A DNA stretch of 64,000 nucleotides from Prochlorococcus sp. AG-321-E21 (lineage in GTDB: Bacteria; Cyanobacteriota; Cyanobacteriia; PCC-6307; Cyanobiaceae): NCBI GenBank assembly GCA_003283415.1, contig QBXH01000002.1, positions 91,290 through 155,289 of the forward strand, given 5' to 3'. Within the stretch, counting starts at the first letter, position 1. Each line of letters begins with the position of its first letter. The notes beneath the pieces were generated by a model that saw only the letters and a list, made by a program, of their open reading frames with translations, searched no databases and was not told where the DNA came from. Positions 26,749-36,994 of this stretch are shown here, one piece after another. The position numbers were made by a program, and so were the translations under genes.

Positions 26749-27803
26749 TTATATTGAGACATTTAAAACCTTAAATTTGTCTTTAATTTTTTTTATTAAC
26801 TTATTAATTGATTCATTATCAAAAGAAATTATAACTAATTCAAGTCCACCACTATTTAGGGGTCTCCAACAATTAGGAGGTGCTTCTTCATACCAAGTAT
26901 TTATTTTTTTCCCAACTATTTGTATTTGTAAAGGTAATGATTTATCTGGAATCCATATACGTCCTTTAATTCGAAGAATATTTATGTCACTTAAAATATT
27001 TGAAATTTCTTTTTCAAATTCCTTTTTATCAAGAAAAAGATTTAATTTAATAGATTCAGAGACAAGTTCGAGATGATTATGATCATGTTCATCTGAAATA
27101 AATTTTTTATAATTATCCTTTTTTAACTCAATATCGAATATATACTTCAAGTCAATTTTGCCATTAAGAGATTTAAGAATAGGAACATTTGGATTAAACT
27201 TTTCTTTGATATCATTTTTGATAAATTTAAATTCTTTTTCATTTAAAACATCTGCTCTTGATATTAAAATAAGATCAGAAACCTCTAGTTGTTCTTCAAA
27301 GAGTTCATCAATTGATGCTTGATGATCAATCTTATTTAAATTATTGTACTGATTAGTTATTTCATTTAAATCATTTATTGGAGAGCCCTTAAGCATTGAC
27401 TCACCATTGACTATTCCAATAACAAGATCTAGATATATCGATGACCTTATCTCAGGCCAATTAAGTGCTTGTATCAATGGTAAGGGTAAAGCAAGTCCAC
27501 TCGTCTCGATAATTATTGCCTCAATATGAGGATTAAAATTTAAAAGTGATTTTATCGATGGAATAAAATCATCTTGAACAGTACAACATAAACACCCATT
27601 ATTTAATTCAATAATACAATCTTCATCTGAATTATCGCAGCCATTACAACTTTTAACCAAGTCACCGTCAATTCCAACATCACCAAATTCGTTAATTATT
27701 AAACCAAACTTTTTATTACTCTCTCTAAGTAAATATCTTAAAAAGGTTGTTTTTCCTGAACCAAGAAATCCAGAAATTACAATTACAGGTATTCTTTTTT
27801 CAT
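26749..27803 (-). CDS. COG0523 (CobW/G3E) GTPase with an apparent N-terminal frameshift
   Basis: The body has Walker A SGFLGSGKTTFL, NEFGDVGIDGDLV, the metal motif GCLCCT, and a CobW C-terminal domain (RIKGRIWIPDKS...GGLELVIISF), so it is a metallochaperone-type G3E GTPase. The expected start ATG (27801-27803), 8 bp after the upstream stop, is followed by only six A (27795-27800). It reads MKKEYL then stop. One more A would give MKKRIPVIV in frame with Walker A. Without that, the only standard start is TTG at 27660, inside the domain and after Walker A. About 351 residues if corrected. Confidence 0.8.
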
Positions 27804-27810
27804 ATAGTTT

Positions 27811-28323
27811 TTAACACCCAAGACTATATTCTGTACTTTCTCCTGTCGAACTATTTGTACCATTTGCTATTTCACATAATTCTTTTTGTTGTATTCGACT
27901 AAGAACTGCATTAGTAAAATCCGCGCCATCTATTTTAGCTCCTTCAAAATTACTTTCCATTAATAATGCATTTGTAAAATTAACATCTGAAAGATCTGCG
28001 TTTGTAAAATCTGTTGCATATGCCAAAGCATCAGTAAGGTTAGCTCCATTAAGAGTTGCTTTTTGTAATTTACTATTATTAAAAACTGCACCTTCCAAAT
28101 TACTTTGACTAAAGTCAAATCCATTTAAATTGAATTTCACAAATTCATTACCACTAAGATCTTGGCCGTGCATATCTTGCTCCAAATCAAGGTCTTGCTG
28201 ATTTCTAATTTCAGGAGGTCTTTTAGCCCACGCAGAATTTACAAAGTTAAAAAATAAAATTCCAATAAAAAATATAGTTAACAAAACATTCTTGAAGGAG
28301 GGAAAATTAATTGATTTAATCAT
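27811..28323 (-). CDS. exported pentapeptide-repeat protein (probably thylakoid lumenal)
   Basis: 170 residues from ATG at 28323. A GTG 45 bp upstream would only lengthen the front of a clear signal peptide (MIKSINFPSFKNVLLTIF... ending AWA). The mature part holds about 14 pentapeptide units of the A(D/N)LXX type (SNLEGAVFNNSKLQKATLNGANL; NADLSDVNFTNALL), a right-handed quadrilateral beta-helix. The C-terminal two Cys (ELCEI and LGC) may form a disulfide. It is upstream of and likely co-transcribed with the COG0523 gene. Confidence 0.88.
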   Translation of the reverse strand: MIKSINFPSFKNVLLTIFFIGILFFNFVNSAWAKRPPEIRNQQDLDLEQDMHGQDLSGNEFVKFNLNGFDFSQSNLEGAVFNNSKLQKATLNGANLTDALAYATDFTNADLSDVNFTNALLMESNFEGAKIDGADFTNAVLSRIQQKELCEIANGTNSSTGESTEYSLGC

Positions 28324-28385
28324 AATAAAAATGTATTTTAGATCTAGGGTTTTAAAGTTTCTAAACACATCTTAAAGGAAAATAT

Positions 28386-28994
28386 ATGGCAATGTCACTA
28401 AAGGTTATTGTTCCACCTCATCCATTAATAAAACATTGGCTTTCAATTTTAAGAGAGCATAATACTCCTAATATTTTATTTTCTACTGGCTATGAACAAT
28501 TGGGGAAATGGCTAACTTATGAAGCATTAAGAGATTGGCTTCCATACAAAAAAGAGTTGATAAACACAAATAATGGGGAAGTAGAAGGAGTTTTTATAAA
28601 TAATGATTATCCAATAAAAGTTATAGCGAAAATGCCAGAAGGACTATCCCTGTGGTTTGGAGCAAAAGAAGTGCTTCCAAATTCAACTCTTTGTTTAGGA
28701 GAATTGCCCTCAAAAATTGAAGATAATGTAGGAGTTATTGTTTATTCAGATCAAATAAAGATGAAATCAAATCCAATTAAAACTCTTACCAACTTAAAAA
28801 GATTAGGGGTTGAATCTAATAGAGTTTTAATAATATCCTCAATTTGTAGTAATAAAGGTTTAAATGAAATTGCCAAGATATTTCCTCATCAAGTCATATA
28901 TACATCTTGTATTGATGAAGAAGACGATAGATCAAATTCGTTAAAGCCTGGAATTGGAGACCCTTTATTGCGATTAAGTACTATTTTTAGATAA
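28386..28994 (+). CDS. uracil phosphoribosyltransferase-like protein with altered active-site motifs
   Basis: 202 residues. VIVPPHPLIKHWLSILREHNTP and QVIYTSCIDEEDDRSNSLKPGIGDP align with UPRT. The PRPP loop, normally D-x-MLATGGS, reads SDQIKMKSNP (121-130), and the uracil-site GDAGDR reads GDPLLR (191-196). Thus the fold is UPRT but catalysis is doubtful; it may be a regulatory or repurposed paralogue. Divergent from the pentapeptide gene with a good ribosome-binding site (AAAGGA). Confidence 0.75.
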   Translation: MAMSLKVIVPPHPLIKHWLSILREHNTPNILFSTGYEQLGKWLTYEALRDWLPYKKELINTNNGEVEGVFINNDYPIKVIAKMPEGLSLWFGAKEVLPNSTLCLGELPSKIEDNVGVIVYSDQIKMKSNPIKTLTNLKRLGVESNRVLIISSICSNKGLNEIAKIFPHQVIYTSCIDEEDDRSNSLKPGIGDPLLRLSTIFR

Positions 28995-29030
28995 GAACTA
29001 AGATATGATATAGATAGAAATAAATTGCCA

Positions 29031-29321
29031 ATGTCTGAATATAGAGATTCCTCTTCTAATAATTTTTTATCTCTAATAAGTGGAGCTTTTATTGGAGCAG
29101 CAGGTTTAGCATGGTGGTTAATATCAGAAGCAGATAAAAGAAAAGAAGAAAAGAAACAAAAAGCAATGATGTATTCATCTAGAATTCAAGATGGTTCAGA
29201 GGCAATTGACACTAACGAAAACATAAAAGACGTTGAAGGGGATAAATTAGAGCAGAAAGTTGAAGAACTTAATTCTGCAATTGCTGATGTAAGGAGGCAA
29301 CTTGAGGAGTTAGGACAATAA
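29031..29321 (+). CDS. small membrane protein with C-terminal coiled coil
   Basis: 96 residues from ATG at 29031; an in-frame TTG lies 6 bp upstream. A membrane helix at about 15-32 (SLISGAFIGAAGLAWWLI) has small-residue spacing, followed by a basic stretch and a coiled coil (VEELNSAIADVRRQLEELG). The layout resembles YtxH-like membrane proteins. It starts 36 bp after the UPRT-like gene and 24 bp before ilvD. Role unknown. Confidence 0.75.
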   Translation: MSEYRDSSSNNFLSLISGAFIGAAGLAWWLISEADKRKEEKKQKAMMYSSRIQDGSEAIDTNENIKDVEGDKLEQKVEELNSAIADVRRQLEELGQ

Positions 29322-29344
29322 AATAAAAAAGGTTCTCAAATAAT

Positions 29345-31024
29345 ATGAATAAATTAAGATCATCTGCAATAACTCAAGGTGTCCAAAGATCTCCCAACAG
29401 ATCAATGTTAAGAGCAGTTGGATTTAGTGATAAAGATTTTTCTAAACCTATTATAGGAGTCGCTAACGGATTTAGTACTATCACACCATGCAATATGGGG
29501 CTTAACAAGTTAGCTCTTAAAGCTGAAGATTCAATAAGAAAATCAGGAGGAATGCCTCAGATGTTCGGAACTATAACGGTAAGTGATGGAATATCTATGG
29601 GGACAGAGGGAATGAAATATTCTTTAGTTTCAAGAGAGGTTATAGCTGACTCAATTGAAACAGCATGCAATGCGCAAAGTATGGATGGTGTTTTGGCTAT
29701 TGGAGGTTGTGATAAAAATATGCCTGGAGCAATGATTGCAATTGCAAGAATGAATATTCCATCCATATTCATTTATGGAGGAACGATTAAACCTGGTAAA
29801 TTAAACGGTGAGGATTTGACAGTTGTCAGTGCATTTGAAGCTGTTGGACAATTAGCATCTGGAAAAATAAATGAGAAGAGATTAATTGAAGTTGAAAAAA
29901 ATTGTATTCCAGGAGCTGGAAGTTGTGGAGGTATGTTTACAGCTAACACTATGTCTGCCGTTATAGAAGTTTTAGGTTTAAGTCTTCCTCATAGCTCAAC
30001 AATGGCAGCCGAAGATTATGAGAAGGAAGTTAGCGCCCAGAAAAGTGCTGAAATATTAGTTGATGCAATCAGAAAAGATATTAGGCCTTTAGATCTCATG
30101 ACTAAAGAATCTTTTAAGAATGCAATATCTGTAATAATGGCAATTGGAGGTTCAACTAATGCTGTTCTTCATATACTGGCGATAGCAAATACAGCCGGTA
30201 TAGATATCAATATTGATGATTTCGAGAGAATAAGACAAAAAGTTCCTGTAATTTGTGACTTGAAACCCAGTGGAAAATATGTAACGGTAGATCTTCATAA
30301 TGCGGGAGGAATTCCACAAGTCATGAAAATACTCTTAAATGCAGGATTAATAAATGGAGATTGCAAAAATATAGAGGGTAAGACAATTTCTGAATCTTTA
30401 ATTAAGATTCCAAATAAACCTCCTAAGAATCAAACTGTTATTAGAGATATAGATAATCCCCTTTATAAAAAAGGTCACTTAGCAATATTGAAAGGTAATT
30501 TAGCATCTGAAGGTTGTGTAGCAAAAATCAGTGGAGTAAAGAATCCAGTATTGAAGGGGCCCGCACGAATTTTTGAAAGTGAGGAAGATTGTCTCAAATC
30601 AATTTTAAATAATAATATCAAAGCTGGTAATGTTGTAGTTATAAGAAATGAAGGTCCTGTCGGAGGGCCAGGAATGAGAGAAATGTTAGCCCCCACATCT
30701 GCAATTGTTGGGCAAGGGCTCGGAGAAAAAGTTGCTTTAATCACTGATGGTAGATTTAGTGGAGGGACTTACGGCCTTGTTGTTGGACATATTGCACCAG
30801 AGGCAGCAGTAGGTGGGAATATAGCTTTAATAAAAGAGGGGGATTTAATTACTGTTGATGCGGTAAATCAATTAATTGAAGTTGAACTATCTGATGAGGA
30901 ATTAGAAAAAAGAAGAATTAACTGGACAAAGCCTATTGCGAAATATAAAAAAGGAGTACTTTCAAAATATTCAAGAATCGTTAGTACCTCAAGCTTGGGA
31001 GCAGTTACAGATTTGGAAGAATAA
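29345..31024 (+). CDS. ilvD: dihydroxy-acid dehydratase
   Basis: 559 residues, third step of valine/isoleucine synthesis. Fe-S cluster cysteines lie in [21 protein letters not shown] and [15 protein letters not shown], and the C-terminal [19 protein letters not shown] is complete. The enzyme is oxygen sensitive in many bacteria. It has a promoter-sized gap of only 24 bp, so it is probably transcribed with the small membrane gene upstream. Confidence 0.97.
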   Translation: MNKLRSSAITQGVQRSPNRSMLRAVGFSDKDFSKPIIGVANGFSTITPCNMGLNKLALKAEDSIRKSGGMPQMFGTITVSDGISMGTEGMKYSLVSREVIADSIETACNAQSMDGVLAIGGCDKNMPGAMIAIARMNIPSIFIYGGTIKPGKLNGEDLTVVSAFEAVGQLASGKINEKRLIEVEKNCIPGAGSCGGMFTANTMSAVIEVLGLSLPHSSTMAAEDYEKEVSAQKSAEILVDAIRKDIRPLDLMTKESFKNAISVIMAIGGSTNAVLHILAIANTAGIDINIDDFERIRQKVPVICDLKPSGKYVTVDLHNAGGIPQVMKILLNAGLINGDCKNIEGKTISESLIKIPNKPPKNQTVIRDIDNPLYKKGHLAILKGNLASEGCVAKISGVKNPVLKGPARIFESEEDCLKSILNNNIKAGNVVVIRNEGPVGGPGMREMLAPTSAIVGQGLGEKVALITDGRFSGGTYGLVVGHIAPEAAVGGNIALIKEGDLITVDAVNQLIEVELSDEELEKRRINWTKPIAKYKKGVLSKYSRIVSTSSLGAVTDLEE

Positions 31025-31041
31025 TTTCAAAATTAAAAGTA

Positions 31042-31428
31042 CTAAGCAATTAAATTTTTTATTTTAGTAGCAAGATTTTCCAATCTAAAACTATATTTAG
31101 GCGCAGAACATTTCTTACCATTATTACTATTCATCCAGATTGTTTTTACACCACTCCATAAAATAGGTTCATCAGGGAAATTCAACTTAGAAAGAACTAA
31201 AGTAAGTTCCCTATTTGATCTAAAAAGTTCCAACTCAAGATCATAAAGATCCATTCTTTTTCCATCATTATCTCTACATAAAATATTTAAAGTCAAATCA
31301 ATATCTGCATAATCTTTTTTGTATTCACCATTTATTTTTACGACAGAATGCAAAAAAGGTTTATTTGTTAAATCGGCAGATTTAGCAATTAGGGAGTTAA
31401 AGTTTTCATGAAAATTTTCAAACAACAC
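31042..31428 (-). CDS. hypothetical protein downstream of CIA30-family gene
   Basis: 128 residues. Soluble, with mixed alpha/beta predicted. No catalytic motif is obvious. The middle (DIDLTLNILCRDNDGKRMDLYDLELELF) is strongly acidic, and the end has GKKCSAPKYSFRLENL. It overlaps the CIA30-like gene by 11 bp, so the two are translated together. I do not recognise the family. Confidence 0.65.
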   Translation of the reverse strand: MLFENFHENFNSLIAKSADLTNKPFLHSVVKINGEYKKDYADIDLTLNILCRDNDGKRMDLYDLELELFRSNRELTLVLSKLNFPDEPILWSGVKTIWMNSNNGKKCSAPKYSFRLENLATKIKNLIA

Positions 31429-31966
31429 TTATCGATTTTATTAATATTTTAATTGGACCAGCTTTGAATTCATCATTAAGACGACCATCATCGCCAAATT
31501 TTGAATGAAGAAGTTGCAGTCTTTTAACTTTTGATGGTTTAAATTTGAAAGGGAAACGTACCTTACTAGCTCTTACTGAGGGACTAAGAGAATTAAAAGA
31601 AATTTCAATCTTAGTTGTTCCAAACTTTTTAGTTGGGAAAGATTTTATCCATCTAAGACCACCAGGAATAAATTCAGTCAATCCGAGAATATTATCTTCG
31701 CATGCAACTGCAAATTTAAAAGTTCTTCCTTGACCATCTAGTTTTAATTCAAATGATTGATACTCATTTATATCTAATGAAGGTTTATATATAGAAGATC
31801 TACAACTAACAAATCCTCCAGCTTTTTCAATTATATTTCCTTTTAATAGCAATCCTGTATTTGTATTTTCACAATAAGCTGAACTTGATCCACCCATAAC
31901 AGTATCGTTTAGAGTTTTCCAACCTTCAAACTCATTTCTCTGGAATAAAATTTTTTTATTCTTCAT
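31418..31966 (-). CDS. CIA30-family protein
   Basis: 182 residues. NEFEGWKTLNDTVMGGSSSAY near the start and GGFVSCRSS are hallmarks of the CIA30 domain (complex I intermediate-associated protein 30). This domain has a galactose-binding-like fold. In cyanobacteria such proteins are proposed assembly factors, possibly for NDH-1 or photosystem; the target here is not shown. Co-translated with the downstream gene. Confidence 0.85.
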   Translation of the reverse strand: MKNKKILFQRNEFEGWKTLNDTVMGGSSSAYCENTNTGLLLKGNIIEKAGGFVSCRSSIYKPSLDINEYQSFELKLDGQGRTFKFAVACEDNILGLTEFIPGGLRWIKSFPTKKFGTTKIEISFNSLSPSVRASKVRFPFKFKPSKVKRLQLLHSKFGDDGRLNDEFKAGPIKILIKSISVV

Positions 31967-31994
31967 TAGTCATTTTAAACTAAATTGACTTTAA

Positions 31995-32738
31995 CTAAAT
32001 TAATAATTCTTTTGAAGATTCTTCATCACAAAATATTGATATCGGGTTACTTGATTTAATTAATTTAGAAGGAGTCCTCTCTAGAGATTCATTTTTATCC
32101 AATAACCTCTTAAGTGCTAATTGTTTAGAAGCTCCACTAACAAGAAACATAATATTTGTTGAAGCAGAAAGTACTTTAGGTGTTAGAGAAATTCTTTTAA
32201 GTCCCTTTCCCTCATTAAAAATTACTAAATCATCGAGATTATTATTTTTCTGATATGGAAATAATGAAGCGGTATGACCATCATCTCCAAGACCTAATAA
32301 AGTTAAATCGAAAGAGGGAGGTTTACTATTACTATTACACTTTTCAATTAGTTTAGAAATTAATAATTTTTTAGAGATATTATCATCAACTTTTATATCA
32401 CTAAAGATCTCATAGAAAAAAGCTTTAGAACCATATTTAGTTAGCAACGAATTCCTTAACATAAGTGAGTTGCTTAATTCAGATTTTGGATCAACACACC
32501 TCTCATCCCCTAAAAAGATATCAACTTTCTCCCATTCAATATCTCTTTTTGAAAGTAATTGATAAACAGATTTAGGAGTAGAACCACCACTCACACAAAA
32601 TTGAAATCTATCTTTAATTTTTATTGATTGAATAATTTGGTTTTCTATAAAATTTGAAACATTAGATGAAAGTTCTAATTTATCTTTATATATATATAAA
32701 TTGTATTCATCAAAAGATTTTTCAATCATTTCATCCAT
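31995..32738 (-). CDS. pgl: 6-phosphogluconolactonase
   Basis: 247 residues (start may be at the third codon downstream, M4). FCVSGGSTPKSVYQLL, VDIFLGDERCV and LLGLGDDGHTASLFP are the DevB/Pgl signature segments. It hydrolyses 6-phosphogluconolactone in the oxidative pentose phosphate pathway. It overlaps gnd, the next enzyme in the pathway, by 13 bp, so expression is coupled. Confidence 0.94.
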   Translation of the reverse strand: MDEMIEKSFDEYNLYIYKDKLELSSNVSNFIENQIIQSIKIKDRFQFCVSGGSTPKSVYQLLSKRDIEWEKVDIFLGDERCVDPKSELSNSLMLRNSLLTKYGSKAFFYEIFSDIKVDDNISKKLLISKLIEKCNSNSKPPSFDLTLLGLGDDGHTASLFPYQKNNNLDDLVIFNEGKGLKRISLTPKVLSASTNIMFLVSGASKQLALKRLLDKNESLERTPSKLIKSSNPISIFCDEESSKELLI

Positions 32739-34144
32739 TCAGTATGAAAACTTCCTTCTTTATCAACTCTTTCGTAAGTATGTGAACCAAAACAATCTCT
32801 CATCGCTTGAACTAAATTTTGAGGAAGTCTATTTGTTCTGTAACTATTTAAATAATCTAAAGTGCTTGATAAACACGGAACAGGGATACCAGCCTTAGTT
32901 GATGAAGAAACAACACTTGCTAAATTATCAATCCTTGTAGAAATTTCGTTATTGAACCAATCATCAAATATTAAATTCTTTAAATTGGGATCTTTTTGAT
33001 AAGCATCTTGAATTTTTCTTAATAATTTTGATCTTATAATGCAACCACCCTTCCATATTTGAGCAATAGATGGCATATTCAATTCATAATTATATACGGA
33101 TGATGCTTCACTTAATATATCCATCCCTTGAGCGTAACTAGCTATAGAAGCAAGAACGACTGAATCAAACAAAGGTTTCATACCATTAGAAATATCACCT
33201 AAATCAAAGTCCTCTATAGCTTTAGAAGGGATAGCTTTTTCAATTTCACTTCTTTGATTTTTTAGAGAACTCATAACCCTTGCATTTAAAGACGCATAAA
33301 TAGTTGGAACTGATACACCAAGTTCTAAGGCACTTACCACCGTCCATAACCCAGTCCCTTTTTGACCCGCTTTATCCAATATTTTTTCAACAATATCCTC
33401 TCCTGTTAATTCATCTTTAGTATTTAGGCATATCTCAGTTATTTCTACGAGATAAGATGCTAATTCATCAGTATTATTCCAAATACCAAAAACCTCTGAC
33501 ATTTTTGATCCATTCATATTCTTAACTCTCTTCATAAGGTCATAAGCTTCTGCCAGTATTTGCTCAATTCCATATTCAATTCCATTATGTACAGTCTTTA
33601 CGAAATGACCTGAACCTCCTGGACCGACATATGCAACGCATGGACCATCTTCAACTTTCGCTGCCATTTTAGTCAATAAGCTTTCTATCGCGTCATATGA
33701 AGATTTGGTACCTCCAGGCATCATACTTGGTCCTTCCAGAGCACCTTTTGCACCTCCAGAGACACCCATTCCTATATATCCAAAGCTTTTACTTTCAAGA
33801 GTCTTAACTCTTCTTTCAGTATCCTTAAACTGAGAATTACCTCCATCGATTAATAAATCACCTTCCTCAAGATATTCAGAAATATTATCAATAACAGCAT
33901 CTGTAGCTCCTCCTGCTTTTACCATCATTAAAATTCTTCTTGGTCTCTCTAGCTTATTTACAAATTCTTGTAGTGTTTCAGCTCCTTCTATATTCTTTCC
34001 TAAACCTCTACCTTCTAAGAATTCTTGAGTTTTTGAGTAAGTCCTGTTAAAAACAACACTAGAAAATCCGTTTCTTTCTGCATTGAGAACTAAATTCTCC
34101 CCCATAACCCCAAGACCGATTAAACCAAAATGTGCCTTGGACAT
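32726..34144 (-). CDS. gnd: 6-phosphogluconate dehydrogenase (decarboxylating)
   Basis: 472 residues. The NADP site is GLIGLGVMGENLVLN and the catalytic region includes GVSGGAKGALEGPSMMPGG and GHFVKTVHNGIEYG, with the C-terminal HTEW. It yields ribulose 5-phosphate, CO2 and NADPH, central to night-time metabolism. Followed by overlapping pgl and preceded by glgC after 97 bp. Confidence 0.97.
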   Translation of the reverse strand: MSKAHFGLIGLGVMGENLVLNAERNGFSSVVFNRTYSKTQEFLEGRGLGKNIEGAETLQEFVNKLERPRRILMMVKAGGATDAVIDNISEYLEEGDLLIDGGNSQFKDTERRVKTLESKSFGYIGMGVSGGAKGALEGPSMMPGGTKSSYDAIESLLTKMAAKVEDGPCVAYVGPGGSGHFVKTVHNGIEYGIEQILAEAYDLMKRVKNMNGSKMSEVFGIWNNTDELASYLVEITEICLNTKDELTGEDIVEKILDKAGQKGTGLWTVVSALELGVSVPTIYASLNARVMSSLKNQRSEIEKAIPSKAIEDFDLGDISNGMKPLFDSVVLASIASYAQGMDILSEASSVYNYELNMPSIAQIWKGGCIIRSKLLRKIQDAYQKDPNLKNLIFDDWFNNEISTRIDNLASVVSSSTKAGIPVPCLSSTLDYLNSYRTNRLPQNLVQAMRDCFGSHTYERVDKEGSFHTEWMK

Positions 34145-34241
34145 AAAAAATTAATAACGCAATAAATACATATTGCATGCAACCTAAAGAAATTGCTTAA
34201 AAAATTTACTTATGTCAGCGAAAAATCATCGAAAAACTATT

Positions 34242-35537
34242 TTAAATAATTGTTCCGTTAGCAATAGTTGCATTTTTAACTACAACAATAATTCCATTTC
34301 TTATGTAAAATCCTAAATCGGGTTTATCTGCCTCTTCTACTCTATCCTTATTCACTATCACAACATTATCTCCAATTCTTGCATTCTTATCGAGAATAGC
34401 CCTTTTTATAGTAGAACCTTCACCTACTCCAAGAGGAGTACCACCCCCTTTTCTTAATTCAATCCGCTCTTCTGGCGATTCAAAGAAATCAGATCCCATG
34501 ACAAGAGTATCTTCAATTACAGAATCGCTTTCTATTCTGCTTCTCACGCCTAAAACACAATGCAAAATACTACACGATTTCAAAATGGTGCCTTCGCAAA
34601 CAATTGAATCTGTAATTTGAGCATCTACAAGTTTTGATGGAGGAAGGTATCTAGGCCTAGTATAAATTGGAAATTTTTCATCATAAAAACTAAATGGAGG
34701 TTTTGGCTGTTGTGTTAATGCTAAGTTTGATTCAAAAAATGCTCCAATAGTTCCTATATCTTCCCAGTAATCATCAAAAACATAACTTTTTAATGTATCC
34801 CCTCTACCTAAGGCCTCAGGAATAATATCTTTACCAAAATCTGTATAACTAGGGAACTTATTTAAGAGATCGAAAAGTGTCTTTCTACTGAAAACATAAA
34901 TACCCATCGAGGCAAGATATGGTTTCTCTAATGCTGATTCCTTGCTTAATCCGAATTTAGAGGTATCAACTGCCATCGACTTTAATTTCTCACCAGTTGG
35001 CTTTTCACTAAATTCTTTTATATTACCTTTGTCATCTGTTCTCATAAGGCCAAAACCTTCAGCTTGGGCCTCATCAACAGGTAATGCAGCTACCGTTAAA
35101 TCAGCACAATTATCTCTATGGTGTTGAACAAATAAACTGTAATCCATCCTGTAAAGCTGATCACCAGATAATATTAAATATTCATCCACATCCCACTCTT
35201 GGAATAACCATTGATACTTTCTTACCGCATCGGCAGTACCTTCAAACCACTTTGGACTATCAGGAGTTTGTTGAGCAGCTAGAACCTCTACAAATCCCTG
35301 ACCAAAAGGGGCACTTAAATTATATGTTCTTCCAATATGTCTATTAAGAGAAGCACTATTGAATTGAGTTAAAACGTACATTTTATTAATCCCAGAATTA
35401 ATACAATTACTAATAGGGATATCAATTAAACGATATTTTCCTGCTAAAGGGACCGCAGGTTTAGCCCTCATTTTTGTTAAGGGATAAAGCCTAGAACCTT
35501 TTCCTCCTCCGAGGATGATTGCCAACACACGCTTCAT
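34242..35537 (-). CDS. glgC: glucose-1-phosphate adenylyltransferase (ADP-glucose pyrophosphorylase)
   Basis: 431 residues. The nucleotidyltransferase domain has [39 protein letters not shown] and the ADP-glucose site GEKP-type motif (EFSEKPTGE). The C-terminal left-handed helix (about 300-431) carries allosteric sites; cyanobacterial enzymes are activated by 3-phosphoglycerate. It commits carbon to glycogen. It sits directly upstream of gnd/pgl (glycogen-oxidising genes). Confidence 0.97.
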   Translation of the reverse strand: MKRVLAIILGGGKGSRLYPLTKMRAKPAVPLAGKYRLIDIPISNCINSGINKMYVLTQFNSASLNRHIGRTYNLSAPFGQGFVEVLAAQQTPDSPKWFEGTADAVRKYQWLFQEWDVDEYLILSGDQLYRMDYSLFVQHHRDNCADLTVAALPVDEAQAEGFGLMRTDDKGNIKEFSEKPTGEKLKSMAVDTSKFGLSKESALEKPYLASMGIYVFSRKTLFDLLNKFPSYTDFGKDIIPEALGRGDTLKSYVFDDYWEDIGTIGAFFESNLALTQQPKPPFSFYDEKFPIYTRPRYLPPSKLVDAQITDSIVCEGTILKSCSILHCVLGVRSRIESDSVIEDTLVMGSDFFESPEERIELRKGGGTPLGVGEGSTIKRAILDKNARIGDNVVIVNKDRVEEADKPDLGFYIRNGIIVVVKNATIANGTII

Positions 35538-35666
35538 TCAATTTAATGGAGGTATACTCAATTATTAAAATTAACTGATTATGTGCAAATTTAAAAATGG
35601 GAAAAGCCACTTTACAAAGGTATTTAGAAAAATCTAATGAAAAACTTAATATAAAGACAGATATTT

Positions 35667-36977
35667 TTAATTTTTTTTCTCATCATCTATCAAAGAAAAC
35701 AATTTTTCAACGATTTTTAATGATGCTTGCCTTTCCTCTCTAGACTGTGGACTTCTCAATTTAGTTACTGGTGTATGAAGAATCTTATTAATAATTCCCT
35801 TGGTTAAAGCCTCAACAACTTTTCTTTCTCTAGCAGAAAAATCAGGTCCCATTCTGCTTAGTGCTTTTTGTAACTCTTCTTTTCTGATTAATTCCAAATC
35901 AGATCTTAATTTATTTATAACTGGAACAGCCTCTAAACTCGCCCACCACTCTAAAAAAATAATTCTTTCATCTTTAACTAAAGATTCAGCCTCTTTTGCT
36001 ATTTTTTGCCTAAATTCCTGATTTCTTGAGACAACTTCCTCCAAGTCATCTACATCAAAAGACTTTATGAAAGCATGATGTTTTATATCATTAGAAATAT
36101 TTCTTGGAACACCTATATCAATAAATTTAAGTTTATTATTTAGACTTATATTTTCAACTCTTGCTAAATCTATAAAAGGTTTTTCGGAAGCAGTACTTGT
36201 AAAAACAAGAGAGGATAAAGATATACTTTCATCCAATTCATTTAAACTCTTACAATTAATCTCAAGATCTGGAAAATCTCCTGCAAGATTAACGGCCCTA
36301 TCAATATTTCTATTTAAAAGAGTGAGCTTATGACATCCTTTAGATTTCAAATGAGTGATTAAGAGTCTACTCATCCTTCCAGCACCAACGACAAGAACTT
36401 TTTCTAATTTCAAACTTACAAGTCCATCTAAACCATTTTCCTGTCCAATTTTTAATTGAGCCAGTTCTACTGCTGCTGAACTAATTGAAACAGCACCAGT
36501 TCCTAAATTTGTTTCAGATCTGACTTTCTTTCCTGCACTGACTGATTGACTCAATAACCTATTAAGAATTGGTCCAGTAGATTGGTTCTCTTGACCTAAT
36601 CTCATCATTTTTTTAACTTGCGAAAGAATTTGCCCTTCTCCCAATACAAGGCTATCTAATCCAGCTGAGACTTTCATTAAATGTAAAACAGCTTCTTCTT
36701 GTCTAAAGTCAAAAAGATGAGGATTTAGCTCTTCAAAATTTAACCTAGAGTAATCTGTTAAAAATTCTTTAATAGACGAGATACCAATATTTTTATCTCT
36801 AACAAGAGCGTATATTTCTAATCTATTACAAGTACTTAAAATTGAAACTTCTAAGATATCAGAATAGATCCTTAGATTTTTTAATGATTCTGAAATCGAT
36901 TGATCAGGAATACTTAACTTCTCACGCACTTCGACAGGTGCCGTGCGATGACTTAGTCCGACGACAACAATTTGCAT
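35667..36977 (-). CDS. hemA: glutamyl-tRNA reductase
   Basis: 436 residues, first committed step of tetrapyrrole synthesis (glutamyl-tRNA to glutamate-1-semialdehyde). The catalytic cysteine is in STCNRLEIYA, the tRNA-facing region is VLGEGQILSQVKKM, the NADPH site is VLVVGAGRMSRL, and the dimer helix runs from 300 on. It follows glpX by 17 bp, so both share a transcript. Feedback by heme is known in the family. Confidence 0.97.
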   Translation of the reverse strand: MQIVVVGLSHRTAPVEVREKLSIPDQSISESLKNLRIYSDILEVSILSTCNRLEIYALVRDKNIGISSIKEFLTDYSRLNFEELNPHLFDFRQEEAVLHLMKVSAGLDSLVLGEGQILSQVKKMMRLGQENQSTGPILNRLLSQSVSAGKKVRSETNLGTGAVSISSAAVELAQLKIGQENGLDGLVSLKLEKVLVVGAGRMSRLLITHLKSKGCHKLTLLNRNIDRAVNLAGDFPDLEINCKSLNELDESISLSSLVFTSTASEKPFIDLARVENISLNNKLKFIDIGVPRNISNDIKHHAFIKSFDVDDLEEVVSRNQEFRQKIAKEAESLVKDERIIFLEWWASLEAVPVINKLRSDLELIRKEELQKALSRMGPDFSARERKVVEALTKGIINKILHTPVTKLRSPQSREERQASLKIVEKLFSLIDDEKKN

Positions 36978-36994
36978 AAAATCAAATGAAAATA

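Noticed and set aside
35597..35743. 48-codon plus-strand ORF (MGKATLQRYLEKSNEK...)
   Set aside because: Half of it is antisense to the hemA 3' end, there is no family signature, and its flanks offer no clear ribosome-binding site.
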